In this document: positions 13,997-24,164 of the stretch, one piece after another
Position numbering within the stretch: position 1 is the first letter of the stretch
Layout: every line of letters begins with the position of its first letter
Source: Prodigiosinella confusarubida
Lineage (GTDB): Bacteria; Pseudomonadota; Gammaproteobacteria; Enterobacterales; Enterobacteriaceae
Length of the DNA: 64,000 nt
Direction: 5' to 3'
Assembly: GCF_002847015.1 (NCBI RefSeq)
Contig: NZ_CP025085.1
Coordinates: 1,612,001-1,676,000, forward strand
The notes under the pieces: generated by a model
What the model saw: only the letters and a program-made list of their open reading frames with translations
The model's database searches: none
What the model was told of the DNA's origin: nothing
Translations under genes and position numbers: made by a program

Positions 13997-14713
13997 TTAA
14001 ACGCTTTCTGTCGGTATTGCTGTGACAACTGGTGGAATTTCCCGTGGGGCATGATTGGCTTTACCGGCCAGATAATGTTTTCTGAAACGATCAAAATGTT
14101 CTGCCAACGCACTGGATGCCAGTGTATCGTCAGCTTGCTGCAACAATGCGATCGCGATTTCGGCGGTACAGTGCTGTCCGGCGCTGCTGGCCTCCCGTAG
14201 TTGATAGCGTGAGATTGCATCAACGTCCAATGACAATATCGGTAATGGATCCAGATAAGGGCTTTTACGAAACATCTTTCGCGCTTCTGGCCAGGTGGCA
14301 TCCAATAGGATAAATAACGGTGGTTTACCTTGCGCCGGTAATTGATGAAGCACCTGTCTCCCTGTTTCATTTTTATCAGCCAGAAACACCAGATAAGGCT
14401 GATAGTCGGGGTTCTTGATTGCGTTTAGCAGAAGGGGATCCGGATCGGTACGCGACCAGAGAAAAGCCTGGGTATCTGGCAGAATATCGGCAATCAGGCG
14501 GCCGGTATTACTGGGTTTCAGCGGTTCGGTATCAAACATGACCAGACAAAAGCGGCTGCGGGATGATTGAGAATGAATGGTATGGCACAAACAGTTGGCT
14601 ACGGGTAACAGACAGCGCTGACAGCGTATTACCCGACAACCACGCGCGCGGAAAGGGCGCGTGGCTTGCTCAAGACGTTGCTGGCGTAAACGAAGAACGG
14701 CATTCTCGGTCAT
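13997..14713 (-). CDS. tapT: tRNA-uridine aminocarboxypropyltransferase TapT (YfiP, DTW domain)
   Basis: A 238-residue DTW-domain protein that makes acp3U47 in tRNA by transferring the 3-amino-3-carboxypropyl group of SAM. A Cys cluster lies near the N-terminus (Cys26, Cys31, Cys34, Cys41, Cys43). The family motif appears as LLDATWPEARKM near residue 155, and LREASSAGQHCTAEIA lies further on. It is about the length of E. coli YfiP (232). It lies 103 bp upstream of patZ on the same strand, with GGGA before ATG 14713. Confidence 0.9.
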   Translation of the reverse strand: MTENAVLRLRQQRLEQATRPFRARGCRVIRCQRCLLPVANCLCHTIHSQSSRSRFCLVMFDTEPLKPSNTGRLIADILPDTQAFLWSRTDPDPLLLNAIKNPDYQPYLVFLADKNETGRQVLHQLPAQGKPPLFILLDATWPEARKMFRKSPYLDPLPILSLDVDAISRYQLREASSAGQHCTAEIAIALLQQADDTLASSALAEHFDRFRKHYLAGKANHAPREIPPVVTAIPTESV

Positions 14714-14800
14714 AGTATCCCGCTTAAAAGCGTCATTCTAAACCACTGGCGAATGGACCAAAAGGCCCGGCATACCGAATGCACCGGGTTTACGGGAGAA

Positions 14801-15220
14801 TCAGAGCGATTCACTCAGCCATTTTTCAAAAGGGGCTTTAGGCATAGCGCCATTCACCATGTCCACCAGCTTGCCTTGCTTGAAGAGCATGATTGTAGGA
14901 ATACTGCGAATACGAAAACGGGCACCGAGTGCTGGCTCGGCTTCGGTATTTATCTTGACGAAGCGAACCTTGCTGCCATTTTCCTGGGCTACGCTTGTAA
15001 ATACGGGCGCAAAGCTGACACAAGGACCGCACCAAGGAGCCCAGAAATCTACGACTATCGGTAGGTCGTCCTGCAATAATTTATCCAGTGTTTTTTCGGT
15101 TGCATTGATCACTTCGCCGCTGAACAACGGCATACCACATCGACCACATTTGGCATGATCGTCAATACGTTCTTCAGGTAGCCGGTTTGTTGTGTGACAA
15201 GATGCACATACCGTATTCAT
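14801..15220 (-). CDS. trxC: Thioredoxin 2
   Basis: A 139-residue cytoplasmic thioredoxin with the extra N-terminal zinc finger typical of TrxC: CASC (5-8) and CGRC (25-28). The thioredoxin domain follows with active site WCGPC (63-67) and the cis-Pro loop IRSIPT. Length equals E. coli TrxC. In E. coli it is OxyR-regulated; no OxyR site was recognised here. It is divergent from yfiF across a 237-bp gap. Confidence 0.96.
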   Translation of the reverse strand: MNTVCASCHTTNRLPEERIDDHAKCGRCGMPLFSGEVINATEKTLDKLLQDDLPIVVDFWAPWCGPCVSFAPVFTSVAQENGSKVRFVKINTEAEPALGARFRIRSIPTIMLFKQGKLVDMVNGAMPKAPFEKWLSESL

Positions 15221-15457
15221 AACAAGGCCTCAAATGATAAAGGGCTGATTAAGCGAGCTGTTGATAAAAGTATGCGGTGGAGCAATAGAAGATCAACAAC
15301 AGGTAACTTGGAGTAGGATAAGTATGGATAGTGGTCGCGGTATGAACAAGGTGGTTTATTCAATGGCTACAATAGTTGTTGGCTTTTATGACAAGCAGGT
15401 AGCTAAGCCGGTGTACATAAGGTAATCTTCGCGCCCAGCGCGTAGGTGGAGAAAGAC

Positions 15458-16549
15458 ATGAGTGATTCATTCAGTGGGAAAAACGGCAAAGTCCGTGTGA
15501 TGTACGTCCGTAGCGATGATGGGGACGAAAAAAACAATAAAAACAAACGTCCGACAGACAACCGTCGTAATGATAGCGGATCGCGGGATAAAAATCCGCG
15601 TTCGTCGCGTGACAATGGACCGCGTGGTGCAAGTCAGGATAAAGGGCGTGAAAAGTGGCCTAGCGAGAAGAGCAGTGATCGCGAACGTCCGGCGCGTCGT
15701 GATGACAATACGGGTTATGATTCACCGTGGAAGACCGTCTCCCGTGCACCAGATGAAACACCGGATCATGGCGGTATTGGTGGTAAAAGCCAGATTGACC
15801 ATGAGCAGATTCGTCGTCAACGGGCGGAAGAAACCCGCGTATATGGTGAAAATGCTTGTCAGGCGTTATTTAAAAGTCGCCCAGAAGCGATTATCCGGGC
15901 CTGGTTCCTGCAGGAAGTCACACCGCGCTTCCGTGATGCGCTGCGTTGGATGGCGGCGAATCGTAAAGCTTATCATGTAGTTGAAGAAGACGAGCTAACT
16001 AAAGCATCAGGTACTGAACATCACGGTGGCGTGTGTTTTCTGATCAAGAAACGTAATGGTATGGATGTAAGTGAATACTTGCACAGTGTGAGTGAGACCG
16101 ATTGCGTACTGGCATTGGAAGATGTAGGTAATCCACATAATCTGGGTGGTATCATACGTAGTTGTGCGCACTTTGGTGTGAACGGTGTACTGGTTCAGGA
16201 TGCGGCGCAGCTGGAGTCCGGTGCGGCGGTACGTACTGCGGAAGGTGGTGCGGAACATGTGAAAGCCATCAATGCCGATGATTTTATTGATGTGCTGTCT
16301 CAGTTTCGTCAAGCTGGCTATACCATTGTAACGACATCTAGCCATAAAGGGACGGCATTATCCCAAACAACGCTGCCGGCCAAAATGGTCATCGTGTTAG
16401 GGCAGGAAGGTGATGGTCTTTCTGACAGTGCCTGGCAGCAAGGAGACATGAAAGTCTCTATCGACGGTACCGGAAAAGTGGAAAGCCTGAATATTTCTGT
16501 CGCAACGGGTATTCTGCTGGCGGAATGGTGGCGTCAGAACCACCATTAG
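15458..16549 (+). CDS. yfiF: SpoU-family tRNA/rRNA methyltransferase YfiF
   Basis: A 363-residue protein. Residues 1-115 are low-complexity and very rich in Arg, Asp, Ser, Gly and Asn. A TrmH-type substrate-binding region follows ([20 protein letters not shown]), then a SPOUT knot domain with its motifs: [33 protein letters not shown] and [17 protein letters not shown]. The target nucleotide of this subfamily is unknown to me. Start ATG 15458 is chosen over an in-frame GTG at 15446 because GGTGGAG is well placed and the E. coli protein begins equivalently. Confidence 0.88.
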   Translation: MSDSFSGKNGKVRVMYVRSDDGDEKNNKNKRPTDNRRNDSGSRDKNPRSSRDNGPRGASQDKGREKWPSEKSSDRERPARRDDNTGYDSPWKTVSRAPDETPDHGGIGGKSQIDHEQIRRQRAEETRVYGENACQALFKSRPEAIIRAWFLQEVTPRFRDALRWMAANRKAYHVVEEDELTKASGTEHHGGVCFLIKKRNGMDVSEYLHSVSETDCVLALEDVGNPHNLGGIIRSCAHFGVNGVLVQDAAQLESGAAVRTAEGGAEHVKAINADDFIDVLSQFRQAGYTIVTTSSHKGTALSQTTLPAKMVIVLGQEGDGLSDSAWQQGDMKVSIDGTGKVESLNISVATGILLAEWWRQNHH

Positions 16550-16617
16550 TTTGCTGGCAAAGCAGATAATAGCCAGGACACTGGAGTTAGCATCATTCAC
16601 CTACCGCAGTAGATGAC

Positions 16618-16659
16618 GCATGAGGATAGGCTCCCCCGAAGGAATGCCTTTCCTCATGC
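16618..16659. repeat. Inverted repeat after yfiF
   Basis: GCATGAGGA (16618-16626) and TCCTCATGC (16651-16659) pair perfectly, with an inner GGC/GCC. The element lies between the convergent 3' ends of yfiF and emrB. There is no T run; it could be a Rho-dependent or bidirectional terminator stem. Confidence 0.5.
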
Positions 16660-16708
16660 CAGATACTCGGAGTGCAACCTTGACTGATATCAAAGGAAGA
16701 TATCGCTG

Positions 16709-18253
16709 TCAGTGCGCGCCTCCACCAGCTCCGACTCCACTGCTAAAGGGAGGACGGGAAAACCATACCAATACCGTTAGGGTCAGGAATACACCAGCAG
16801 CGGCCCAGAAAACTTCATTGGCGGCAATAATCAATCCTTGTCCTGTAATCTGATTGGCAATGTAGGCTGAAACCTGCTCCTTGGTTAATCCCATTGCTTC
16901 CAATTGCCGATAGGTTTCCTGTGCGATTGGATTGTAAGCGGTTATTGACTCGGTCAACTGAACGTGATGTAGCGACTCACGTCGTGCCCACAGAGTGGTC
17001 GTCACCGAAGTGCCAATGGAACCAGCCAGCGTCCTGCTGAAGTTAAAAAGACTGGAGGCGGACGCCATCCGTTCCGGCGGCAAACCTGACAAGGTAATGG
17101 TTGTCAACGGCATAAAAAAGCACGCGACAGCAAACCCCTGGAAGAATTGTGGCCAGGCGGAAGCGCCAAAATCCATGCCGGGCTCAAACGTATAGGCTCG
17201 CCAGTAAAAACAGACGGCATACATGATGAAGCTGAAAGTGACCAGCTTGCGCATGTCCAACTGCGACGAGAACCGGCCAATAAGCGGCGCTAGCAACACC
17301 GGCATTAGTCCTACTGGTGCGGATGCCAGCCCAGCCCAGGTGGCGGTATAGCCATACACTTCCTGCAATAGTAGCGGTAACAAAACAATTGCACCGAAGT
17401 AGAACATGAAGGCCAGACTGGTACATAGACAACCGATGGTAAAGTTACGTGATTTGAACAGTGACAAATCGACCACCGGGTTGTCATCTGTCAGTTCCCA
17501 CACAATCAGGAACAGCAGCGCTATCACCGCGATTATTGCCAGTATGATAATTTCGGTGGAGTTAAACCAGTCTAGCTCTTTCCCTCTGTCCATCATCATC
17601 TGTAGGCTACCAACGCCTAATGCCAGCAGTACCAGTCCAATGGTATCAATAGGGCGGATCTCCGTTTTGGTTTCCCGACCACGTAGTACCTGCAATGTAA
17701 TCAGTACGACGACAACGCCCAAAGGAACGTTGATGAAAAATATCCAGCCCCAATGGTAGTTATCACTGATCCAGCCGCCAAGGATCGGGCCAAAAATTGG
17801 TGCAACCACCACCGTCATAGCCCACAGCGACAGTGCTATACCACGTTTAGCTGGGGGATAATTATTGAGCAGCAGACTCTGGGACAGCGGAATAATAGGG
17901 CCGGCGACCAACCCTTGTAATATGCGGGCGAAGATCAGCATCTCCAGGCTGGTAGAAACTCCGCACATCCATGACATTAGTGCGAATAGTCCCGTCGACC
18001 AGACAAACAGCCTGACTTCTCCCAGGCGTTTAGCCAGCCAGCCGGTGAGTGGAATAGAAATGGCGTTTGCTACCCCGAATGAGGTAATAACCCACGTTCC
18101 TTGTGAATCAGAGGCACCAAGATTACCCGAGATAGTTGGGATGGCTACATTGGCAATTGTGGAGTCCAGTACTTGCATGAAGGTCGCCATGGCTAGCGCG
18201 AACGTCATGAAGGCCAGACTTATGCCTTCAAGCGGTTTTTTCTGCACACTCAT
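16709..18253 (-). CDS. emrB: Multidrug efflux MFS transporter EmrB
   Basis: A 514-residue DHA2-family (14-TM) proton antiporter of the inner membrane. With EmrA and TolC it exports hydrophobic drugs and uncouplers. Motifs include LDSTIANVAIPTISG in TM1, GWLAKRLGEVR (motif A loop) and the Gly-rich tail GVGAGGGAH. Similarity to E. coli EmrB is very high. Start ATG 18253 has TAAGGAG directly upstream; the frame is open 13 codons further, but that stretch overlaps emrA and its context is poor. The gap to emrA is 10 bp. Confidence 0.95.
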   Translation of the reverse strand: MSVQKKPLEGISLAFMTFALAMATFMQVLDSTIANVAIPTISGNLGASDSQGTWVITSFGVANAISIPLTGWLAKRLGEVRLFVWSTGLFALMSWMCGVSTSLEMLIFARILQGLVAGPIIPLSQSLLLNNYPPAKRGIALSLWAMTVVVAPIFGPILGGWISDNYHWGWIFFINVPLGVVVVLITLQVLRGRETKTEIRPIDTIGLVLLALGVGSLQMMMDRGKELDWFNSTEIIILAIIAVIALLFLIVWELTDDNPVVDLSLFKSRNFTIGCLCTSLAFMFYFGAIVLLPLLLQEVYGYTATWAGLASAPVGLMPVLLAPLIGRFSSQLDMRKLVTFSFIMYAVCFYWRAYTFEPGMDFGASAWPQFFQGFAVACFFMPLTTITLSGLPPERMASASSLFNFSRTLAGSIGTSVTTTLWARRESLHHVQLTESITAYNPIAQETYRQLEAMGLTKEQVSAYIANQITGQGLIIAANEVFWAAAGVFLTLTVLVWFSRPPFSSGVGAGGGAH

Positions 18254-18263
18254 CTCCTTATGC

Positions 18264-19439
18264 TTAACTGGCATTGTCCCTGATAATGTCATCGATCAGC
18301 TTGTTGACGGGGGCGAGGTTCAACTCCAATGCGTCACTTTGATAGGCTGGTTTACTGCGTCGCGTGTCAGACAACATTTTCCCTTCATCATTGGCCGTGT
18401 CCACAGTCACTTGTGTGGATAACCCAATCCGTAAAGGATGCTCGGCGATCTGCTTAGGATCCAGTTCGATACGCACTGGAAGGCGCTGTACCACTTTGAT
18501 CCAGTTGCCGGTGGCATTTTGAGCCGGTAATAATGAGAAGGCGCTACCTGTTCCCATATCCAGGCCAACAACTTTGCCTTTATAGATAACATCATCACCG
18601 TAGATGTCACTGGTGACAGACGCAGGCTGACCAATACGCATATTGGCGAGTTGAGTTTCCTTGAAGTTGGCATCGATCCATAGCTGATCGGCTGGGACGA
18701 CTGCCATCAGCGAGGAAGTGGTTGAAATGCGGGCACCTACCTGCACATTGCGGCGGGAAACGTAACCGTCGACTGGGCTGACAATGTGTGTACGTTTCAG
18801 CGCCAACCAGGCATCACGCAAATCAAGCGCCGCCTGCTGTACCACCGGCTGTTTTTCCAGTGAGGTATCCAGGATCATGGCCTGGTTGGCCGCGTATTGT
18901 TGCTTGGCAACTTCCAGTGAGTCTTTGGCGCTGGAAGCAGCATCACGGGCGTGCTGTACATCTTCTCGCCCAATGGCATTTACTTTACCGAGCGCTTCCC
19001 GGCGGTTTAAATCGCTGACGGCCTGATCCAGTGCGGTTTGTTTCAATGATATATTGGCCTGGTATTGCCTGCTATTGATAATGAGCTGGTGGGTTTGACG
19101 TACATTGGTGGCAAGCACGGCTTGTGCTCGTTCAAAAGCTTGTTGGGCATCCGTGGCATCCAACTCCACCAGTACATCACCTTTCTTCACTAAATCGGTG
19201 TTATCAACGTTGACTTGCGTTACGCTGCCGGTAACTTGCGCCATGATTTGGACTTGATTGCCTGCTACATAGGCATCATCAGTTTCTTGGTGATGTCTCA
19301 ATACCAGATACCAATAAGCAAACCATACACAACCTAGAAAGATAAAGATGATGCTGAGCAGTGTTAAGATCCGTCTACGCTGCCTTTTTTTGTTTTTATG
19401 TGTTGATTGTGGAGCTTGATTTTCCACGTTGGTACTCAT
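18264..19439 (-). CDS. emrA: Multidrug efflux periplasmic adaptor EmrA
   Basis: A 391-residue membrane-fusion protein of the HlyD/EmrA family. A short basic cytoplasmic tail (KNKKRQRRR) and one TM helix (about 24-45) are followed by biotinyl-lipoyl-like halves around a coiled-coil hairpin (about 95-210) and a beta-barrel region. It links EmrB to TolC across the periplasm. AAGGGAG precedes the ATG. The gap to emrR is 282 bp, longer than in E. coli; I see no extra gene in it. Confidence 0.94.
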   Translation of the reverse strand: MSTNVENQAPQSTHKNKKRQRRRILTLLSIIFIFLGCVWFAYWYLVLRHHQETDDAYVAGNQVQIMAQVTGSVTQVNVDNTDLVKKGDVLVELDATDAQQAFERAQAVLATNVRQTHQLIINSRQYQANISLKQTALDQAVSDLNRREALGKVNAIGREDVQHARDAASSAKDSLEVAKQQYAANQAMILDTSLEKQPVVQQAALDLRDAWLALKRTHIVSPVDGYVSRRNVQVGARISTTSSLMAVVPADQLWIDANFKETQLANMRIGQPASVTSDIYGDDVIYKGKVVGLDMGTGSAFSLLPAQNATGNWIKVVQRLPVRIELDPKQIAEHPLRIGLSTQVTVDTANDEGKMLSDTRRSKPAYQSDALELNLAPVNKLIDDIIRDNAS

Positions 19440-19721
19440 GATATTCTCCCTTTGATTATCTTTATTTTCCGTGTGTTGGCTAACCTGGTTGGTGATAACT
19501 ATCTCGGTAACACATTCCGCGATAAGTATGGCGATTGTATCTACCGGTTTTCTTGGCCGGTTTGGCAGTACATCCGTTGCTGATAATCAATCAACCCTGA
19601 TTGACAACGGAAAGTGAGAGCAATGGGTATGACTCTTCTGGGACATAAGCATACCTACAGACACGATGAGGTCCGCATGATTGAGATGACGATGGCCGTT
19701 GCTATGGAGTGATGCCGTGGA

Positions 19722-20234
19722 TTAATGCGTTCCCTGATCCATTTCATCAAGGCGTAGCAATAATTTACGCATCAGGACTTCTAATTGCTTTTGCTCATCG
19801 TTTTCGAGTATCGAACAGAGGAAATGCAGGCTTCTGTATTGTGGTGGTAACAGCTCATTCAGAAAGGCTTTCCCTTTTTCCGTCATGAACAGATGCAGGC
19901 AGCGTCGGTCGCTATCACTTTCCTTCCGTTCAATCCAGCCACGTTTCTCCAGTTCGTCAGCAATGCGAGTCGCATTGGTTCGTGAAGACCCCAGAGCGGC
20001 ACTGAGTTCTGACGGCTGAATACTGTAGTTTTCCTGGGCTTCCAGGGTAATCAACGCCATAAATAGCGTTTCGTTAATATCCTGTTCTTTCAGAATCCGA
20101 TTTCGGTGTTCGAGAATTTTCGCTTGCACATGCATAAACAGCCTGAGGATCAGAACTTCCTGAAAAGGGAAATCCGGCCGACGATCTGCCCGCATGTGTA
20201 GCATCTCTTCGATTGGAGCAAATGAACTATCCAT
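19722..20234 (-). CDS. emrR: MarR-family repressor EmrR (MprA)
   Basis: A 170-residue winged-helix repressor of the emrRAB locus, released by uncouplers such as CCCP and by salicylate-type ligands. The DNA-binding part carries [41 protein letters not shown], the MarR helix-turn-helix and wing, split here for reference into residues about 75-115. Start ATG 20234 gives [12 protein letters not shown] as in E. coli; the in-frame ATG five codons upstream overlaps the ribosome site GAGG. Confidence 0.94.
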   Translation of the reverse strand: MDSSFAPIEEMLHMRADRRPDFPFQEVLILRLFMHVQAKILEHRNRILKEQDINETLFMALITLEAQENYSIQPSELSAALGSSRTNATRIADELEKRGWIERKESDSDRRCLHLFMTEKGKAFLNELLPPQYRSLHFLCSILENDEQKQLEVLMRKLLLRLDEMDQGTH

Positions 20235-20260
20235 TAATGTCAACCTCATTAATCACGGCC

Positions 20261-20287
20261 AGTATAATAACTAATGTTACTAATTAG
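20261..20287 (-). promoter_or_regulatory. Candidate emrR promoter/operator
   Basis: An inverted repeat CTAAT-N7-ATTAG (20271-20275 / 20283-20287) abuts TATACT on the minus strand (20261-20266), a likely -10 about 27 bp before the emrR start. MarR-type repressors bind such dyads to autoregulate. No binding data are implied. Confidence 0.45.
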
Positions 20288-20408
20288 GTAAATGATAGAA
20301 AGCCATATGATTACGTTTATTCTGTGACAGAAAGTAAGTAAGTTTCTGTGCCGGGTTAGGCGTGGTTTCGATAATTAAAACCGATTATTCAGCGCAGCTT
20401 ACACCGTA

Positions 20409-20750
20409 TCAAATCATAGTGATAAAAAATTTAAAGGCAATTCCATAACATAACGCACCTGCCAGTGTAGCAACGATAATACTGCGGGTGGTATAGAAGC
20501 ACAGCGTTAGTATGGTAAACCCGGCTAACGCTGGCAGAAATTTTTCGCTCTGTTTAAGCATATCTGGAACGCTGGAAACCACCAGTAAGGCACAGATGGA
20601 TGCAATGCCTATACTATCCAGCAGAAGTCCCGTTTTGCCATGTTGAAGGCTACTGGAAACGCGTGAAGCACCTAGCCGTAAAGGCAGATATCGAAAAAGA
20701 AAATTCACCGTTCCAACAATCAAACCAATAAAAAAAATTGATGTATTCAT
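20409..20750 (-). CDS. ygaH: L-valine exporter subunit YgaH (AzlD family)
   Basis: A 113-residue protein with about four hydrophobic segments, the small partner of YgaZ in branched-chain amino-acid (L-valine) export. The motif FRYLPLRL near the N-terminus and LLLDSIGIASICALLVVSS match the family. Start ATG 20750 is chosen because AGGAGAAAGC precedes it and it overlaps the ygaZ stop (20747-20750); the frame extends 16 codons further into ygaZ. E. coli YgaH has 111 residues. Confidence 0.9.
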   Translation of the reverse strand: MNTSIFFIGLIVGTVNFLFRYLPLRLGASRVSSSLQHGKTGLLLDSIGIASICALLVVSSVPDMLKQSEKFLPALAGFTILTLCFYTTRSIIVATLAGALCYGIAFKFFITMI

Positions 20751-21496
20751 GCTTTCTCCTCGGTTTGGATGTTGGATTGAAGCAGTGTCGCCAGGCAACC
20801 GGCACTGATGCCGATAAGTATCGCCGCAGGAATTGACGATGCCAGTAGTCCGAGTAATGCTCCACTTAACGCAGCGGCTACCACCAGACTTTGACGGCGT
20901 TTGAACGAGGCTAACAGGAAACTCAAAAATAGTGCCGGTAGCATGAAAGTGAGAGCAGCTTCAACGGCTGGATAGGCGACCAACGGGCCATTACCAAAAA
21001 CAGCGCCTATCACGGTGCCTGCTATCCACGATAACCAGGAGCACATCGCTACCCCTAGCATCCATTGTTCTGACCAGCGCCGATTGTCCCGTGCCAATCG
21101 GGTGGTTGCTGCGGCAAAGACTTCATCGGTCAATCCGAATGCCCACAGTGCTGTTTTACCGGTTGGCAACCGTTGCAAAATACGGTGGCGCAGGGCTGGT
21201 CCGTATAAAATGTGCCGAACGTCCATCGCCATCACGGTAAAGGCGGCCACCCAGATGGATGCACCGGCGCTGAGCAGGGCGGTTATGACAAACTGGCTGG
21301 CGCCAGCGTAGATGATGCTGGACAGAAAGATGGCCTCTAGTGGGGTAAAACCAAGCTTGACAGCATTCATACCAAAGGCAAATGCTACCGGCAGGTAGCC
21401 GATAACAATTGGCAGGCTATCGAACAAACCTTCACTGAACGAGGCACTGGCTAGTGTTGCAATATTATCCGGCGTTAAGCGATCGGCATTGTCCAT
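20747..21496 (-). CDS. ygaZ: L-valine exporter subunit YgaZ (AzlC family)
   Basis: A 249-residue inner-membrane protein of the AzlC family. Conserved stretches include SLPIVIGYLPVAFAFGMNA, IIYAGASQFV and VMAMDVRHILYGPALR. With YgaH it exports L-valine, and in E. coli also methionine; expression there depends on Lrp. An in-frame GTG lies three codons before the chosen ATG 21496. The order MFS-ygaZ-ygaH-emrR-emrA-emrB equals E. coli. Confidence 0.9.
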   Translation of the reverse strand: MDNADRLTPDNIATLASASFSEGLFDSLPIVIGYLPVAFAFGMNAVKLGFTPLEAIFLSSIIYAGASQFVITALLSAGASIWVAAFTVMAMDVRHILYGPALRHRILQRLPTGKTALWAFGLTDEVFAAATTRLARDNRRWSEQWMLGVAMCSWLSWIAGTVIGAVFGNGPLVAYPAVEAALTFMLPALFLSFLLASFKRRQSLVVAAALSGALLGLLASSIPAAILIGISAGCLATLLQSNIQTEEKA

Positions 21497-21608
21497 GGAT
21501 ATCACCGCTCATTGTGCTGTATTGTCAGAAAGAAGCATTATAGTTATCGATCCCATAGCGCAGTATGGAATGCCACCCATCAGTGATAGATGGGTAACAC
21601 AAAAAATA

Positions 21609-22811
21609 TCAACACGACGGGGCCGAAGAGTGAATATGTTCATGGTTGTGTCCCTGCCACCATACCAGCAGGTTTATGAGGCTCAGTGATACACCGGCTG
21701 CGGATACGCCAAGCCAGCCAAAATGCTGATAAGCAGATGCCGAGATAAGCGAGCCAAGCGCACCACCGATAAAGTAGCAAGTCATATAGCCAGAGGTAAT
21801 ACGGTTACGCGCTTCGGGCATCATGCGATACAACACAGTTTGATTGGTAACGTGTACCCCTTGAACGGCTAAATCCAGCAGAATAATACCCAGTAGCAAC
21901 GCCACGATGGAATGTATACCGAAAGCGATAGGAATCCATGACACGGTCAATAACAGCAGCCCTGCTGTGGTGGTGGACGCCGCCTTGCCGCGATCTGCCC
22001 TGCGTCCGGCACTGTTGGCGGCAACTGCACCAGCAGCGCCGACCAGACCAAACAACCCGATGATACCTTCTGAATACCGATAGGGTGATGCGGACAGCAG
22101 GAACGCCATTGAGGTCCATAAAATGCTGAAATTGGCAAAAGTCAGCCCACCCAGCAGAGCACGAGTTCTCAGTGAAGGTGACACACTGAACAGTGTGAAA
22201 ATCGACACTAGCAAGTGCGGATAATTGAGGCTACTGGGTTGATGGTAACGTGGCAATGCTCGCCACAGTATCAGCGCCATGACGGTCATTAATGCGCTGG
22301 CGAACCAGTAAACGGTACGCCAGTCTCCCAGCGAAGCCAATGCCCCCGCGACTGTACGGGCCAGCAGGATACCCAGCAACAGTCCGCTCATAATGGTACC
22401 CACTACTTTGCCGCGGGTTTCCGGTGTTGCCAGCGTGGCCGCTAGCGGAACCAGCAATTGTGCTACCACTGAAAACAGGCCGGTGAGCGCCGTTCCGACA
22501 ATCATCAGCCACAGTGTAGGGGACGAGGCGGTAATCAGCATGCCTCCGGCGGCCAGTAATGTCATGATGACAATCAGGCTGCGGCGTTCCAACATATCAC
22601 CGAGCGGCACCAGGAAGAGTAAACCGAAAGCGTAGCCCAATTGCGCCGCGGTAACGATAAACCCGGCTTGATTAACCGAGAGATTGAATGCGTTGGCTAT
22701 GGCATCCAGCAATGGCTGGGCATAGTAATTACTGGCGACCGCAAGGCCGGTAGCGGCGGACATTACCAGGGTGAGCATCGGGCTTAACGCTGTATGCTGT
22801 TGTGTAGGCAT
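21609..22811 (-). CDS. ygaY: MFS transporter, YgaY type (intact)
   Basis: A 400-residue 12-TM major-facilitator protein. It has the motif A loop PLGDMLERRS between TM2 and TM3 and a second-half equivalent NSAGRRADRGKA. It resembles the YnfM/YgaY arabinose-efflux-like group; the substrate is unknown. Position between proX and ygaZ is that of E. coli ygaY, which is broken in E. coli K-12. This copy has no interruption. It may be co-transcribed with ygaZH. Confidence 0.72.
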   Translation of the reverse strand: MPTQQHTALSPMLTLVMSAATGLAVASNYYAQPLLDAIANAFNLSVNQAGFIVTAAQLGYAFGLLFLVPLGDMLERRSLIVIMTLLAAGGMLITASSPTLWLMIVGTALTGLFSVVAQLLVPLAATLATPETRGKVVGTIMSGLLLGILLARTVAGALASLGDWRTVYWFASALMTVMALILWRALPRYHQPSSLNYPHLLVSIFTLFSVSPSLRTRALLGGLTFANFSILWTSMAFLLSASPYRYSEGIIGLFGLVGAAGAVAANSAGRRADRGKAASTTTAGLLLLTVSWIPIAFGIHSIVALLLGIILLDLAVQGVHVTNQTVLYRMMPEARNRITSGYMTCYFIGGALGSLISASAYQHFGWLGVSAAGVSLSLINLLVWWQGHNHEHIHSSAPSC

Positions 22812-23000
22812 AGTGGGGATAGTTAATATCGTGTTAAGAAAATAATGCTCAGTATCGAACAGCTTCGATAAAGATACCAGCAGATAATCGCAGGGCTTGC
22901 CATATATCCTGCTGTTTTACGACATATTATTATGCTTATAGAGAGTTGCATTGATCGGGAAGGGATGTGTGGATAAGCGAAGATTGAGCTGGTAAGGGAA

Positions 23001-23054
23001 CCTGGATGTCCGTGGCTGATGCAAAAGGTTTTGCGTCAGCCACGGACATCCAGG
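23001..23054. repeat. Long hairpin downstream of proX
   Basis: Arms of 26 bp (23001-23026 and 23029-23054) around a GG loop, with a single mismatch that is G-U in RNA. It lies 16 bp after the proX stop. There is no T tract on the proX-distal side, so it may protect or end the proVWX transcript in a Rho-dependent way, or be a dispersed palindromic repeat. Confidence 0.85.
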
Positions 23055-23069
23055 GACTTTAAAAGGGCG

Positions 23070-24065
23070 TTATTTTGCTGCGCTGAGAGCGGTGCTGACC
23101 CAACCGTCAAACAGTTTCTGATGCGCGTGGATCCAGCCCTCTGTTTGGCGTTCAATATCCTGTTGAGACGCTTCCCCGTTGTGCATCCGCAGGTTTTGCG
23201 CATTCACATCGGCGATTGGTAATTTCATAATGGCGAAAAGTTTAGCCGCCGCCGGATTTTTTTCCGCCCATTTTTTGTTAGCGACAATACGCATGGTATT
23301 CACCGGGAAACCGTAATCCATACCATTAGGCAGTTTGGTGCTGACACCTTTCATTTCACCTGGCTGAGAAGAGAACGGTACCTGTAACCAGACGACATCA
23401 CGTCCTGGAACCAAAACATCGCTCACCCAGTAAGGCGTCCAGGTGTAGTAGAGAATAGGCTTGCCTTCGTGATAACGAGCGATGGTATCGGCGATCAGGG
23501 CCGCATAGTTACCCTGATTATGTTCAACGGTCTGGTTAAGATGATATGCCTTCAGTTGATGATTGATCATGGCTTCACATCCCCAGCCAGGATTACAGCC
23601 TGTCAGGTCGGCTTTGCCGTCACCGTTGGAGTCAAACAATTTGGCTATCTTGGGATCTTTCAGTTGGGCGATGTTGGTTATCTTGTATTTATCCGCGGTT
23701 TTTTTATCGATCAGATACCCCTGGGCAGCGCCCGAGATATAGGCACCCTGGCGGTAAAATTTGGCGTCACCACCGGCGGCCTTGTATTGGTCGGCGTGCA
23801 GCGGGTCCCAGTTAACAGCCATGAAAGTGGCATCTCCGGCCGCTATGGCTGTGTAAGCGACGTTGTAATCCACTTCACGGATAGGCAGCACGTCGTATCC
23901 CAGTTTATCCAGAGCCTTGTTAACCAGCAGAGTTTGGAACGTTTCTTCAGCCAGGCTGCTTTGCAGGGGCTGAACCTTAATACCGTTGCCCGGCAGTTCT
24001 GCGGCCATTGATGAAGTACTGAGTACGGCACTCAGGGCAAGAATAACCATGCTTGTTTTGCGCAT
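23070..24065 (-). CDS. proX: Glycine betaine/L-proline-binding protein ProX
   Basis: A 331-residue periplasmic receptor of the osmoprotectant importer ProU. A Sec signal peptide ends near SMA-AELPG (about residue 22). Aromatic residues that cage the quaternary ammonium in E. coli ProX are visible in [17 protein letters not shown] and [10 protein letters not shown]. It is the last gene of proV-proW-proX, about 100 bp from proW. It matches E. coli ProX throughout. Confidence 0.96.
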   Translation of the reverse strand: MRKTSMVILALSAVLSTSSMAAELPGNGIKVQPLQSSLAEETFQTLLVNKALDKLGYDVLPIREVDYNVAYTAIAAGDATFMAVNWDPLHADQYKAAGGDAKFYRQGAYISGAAQGYLIDKKTADKYKITNIAQLKDPKIAKLFDSNGDGKADLTGCNPGWGCEAMINHQLKAYHLNQTVEHNQGNYAALIADTIARYHEGKPILYYTWTPYWVSDVLVPGRDVVWLQVPFSSQPGEMKGVSTKLPNGMDYGFPVNTMRIVANKKWAEKNPAAAKLFAIMKLPIADVNAQNLRMHNGEASQQDIERQTEGWIHAHQKLFDGWVSTALSAAK

Positions 24066-24164
24066 AATGCTTCCTCGTGGTGATGTGATGGGGCGCTGCG
24101 TGCGCCCTTGAACAGAGAGTATTGCGATTCACGTATGGCTGACGGTACGGCCATGGCTAACCAA

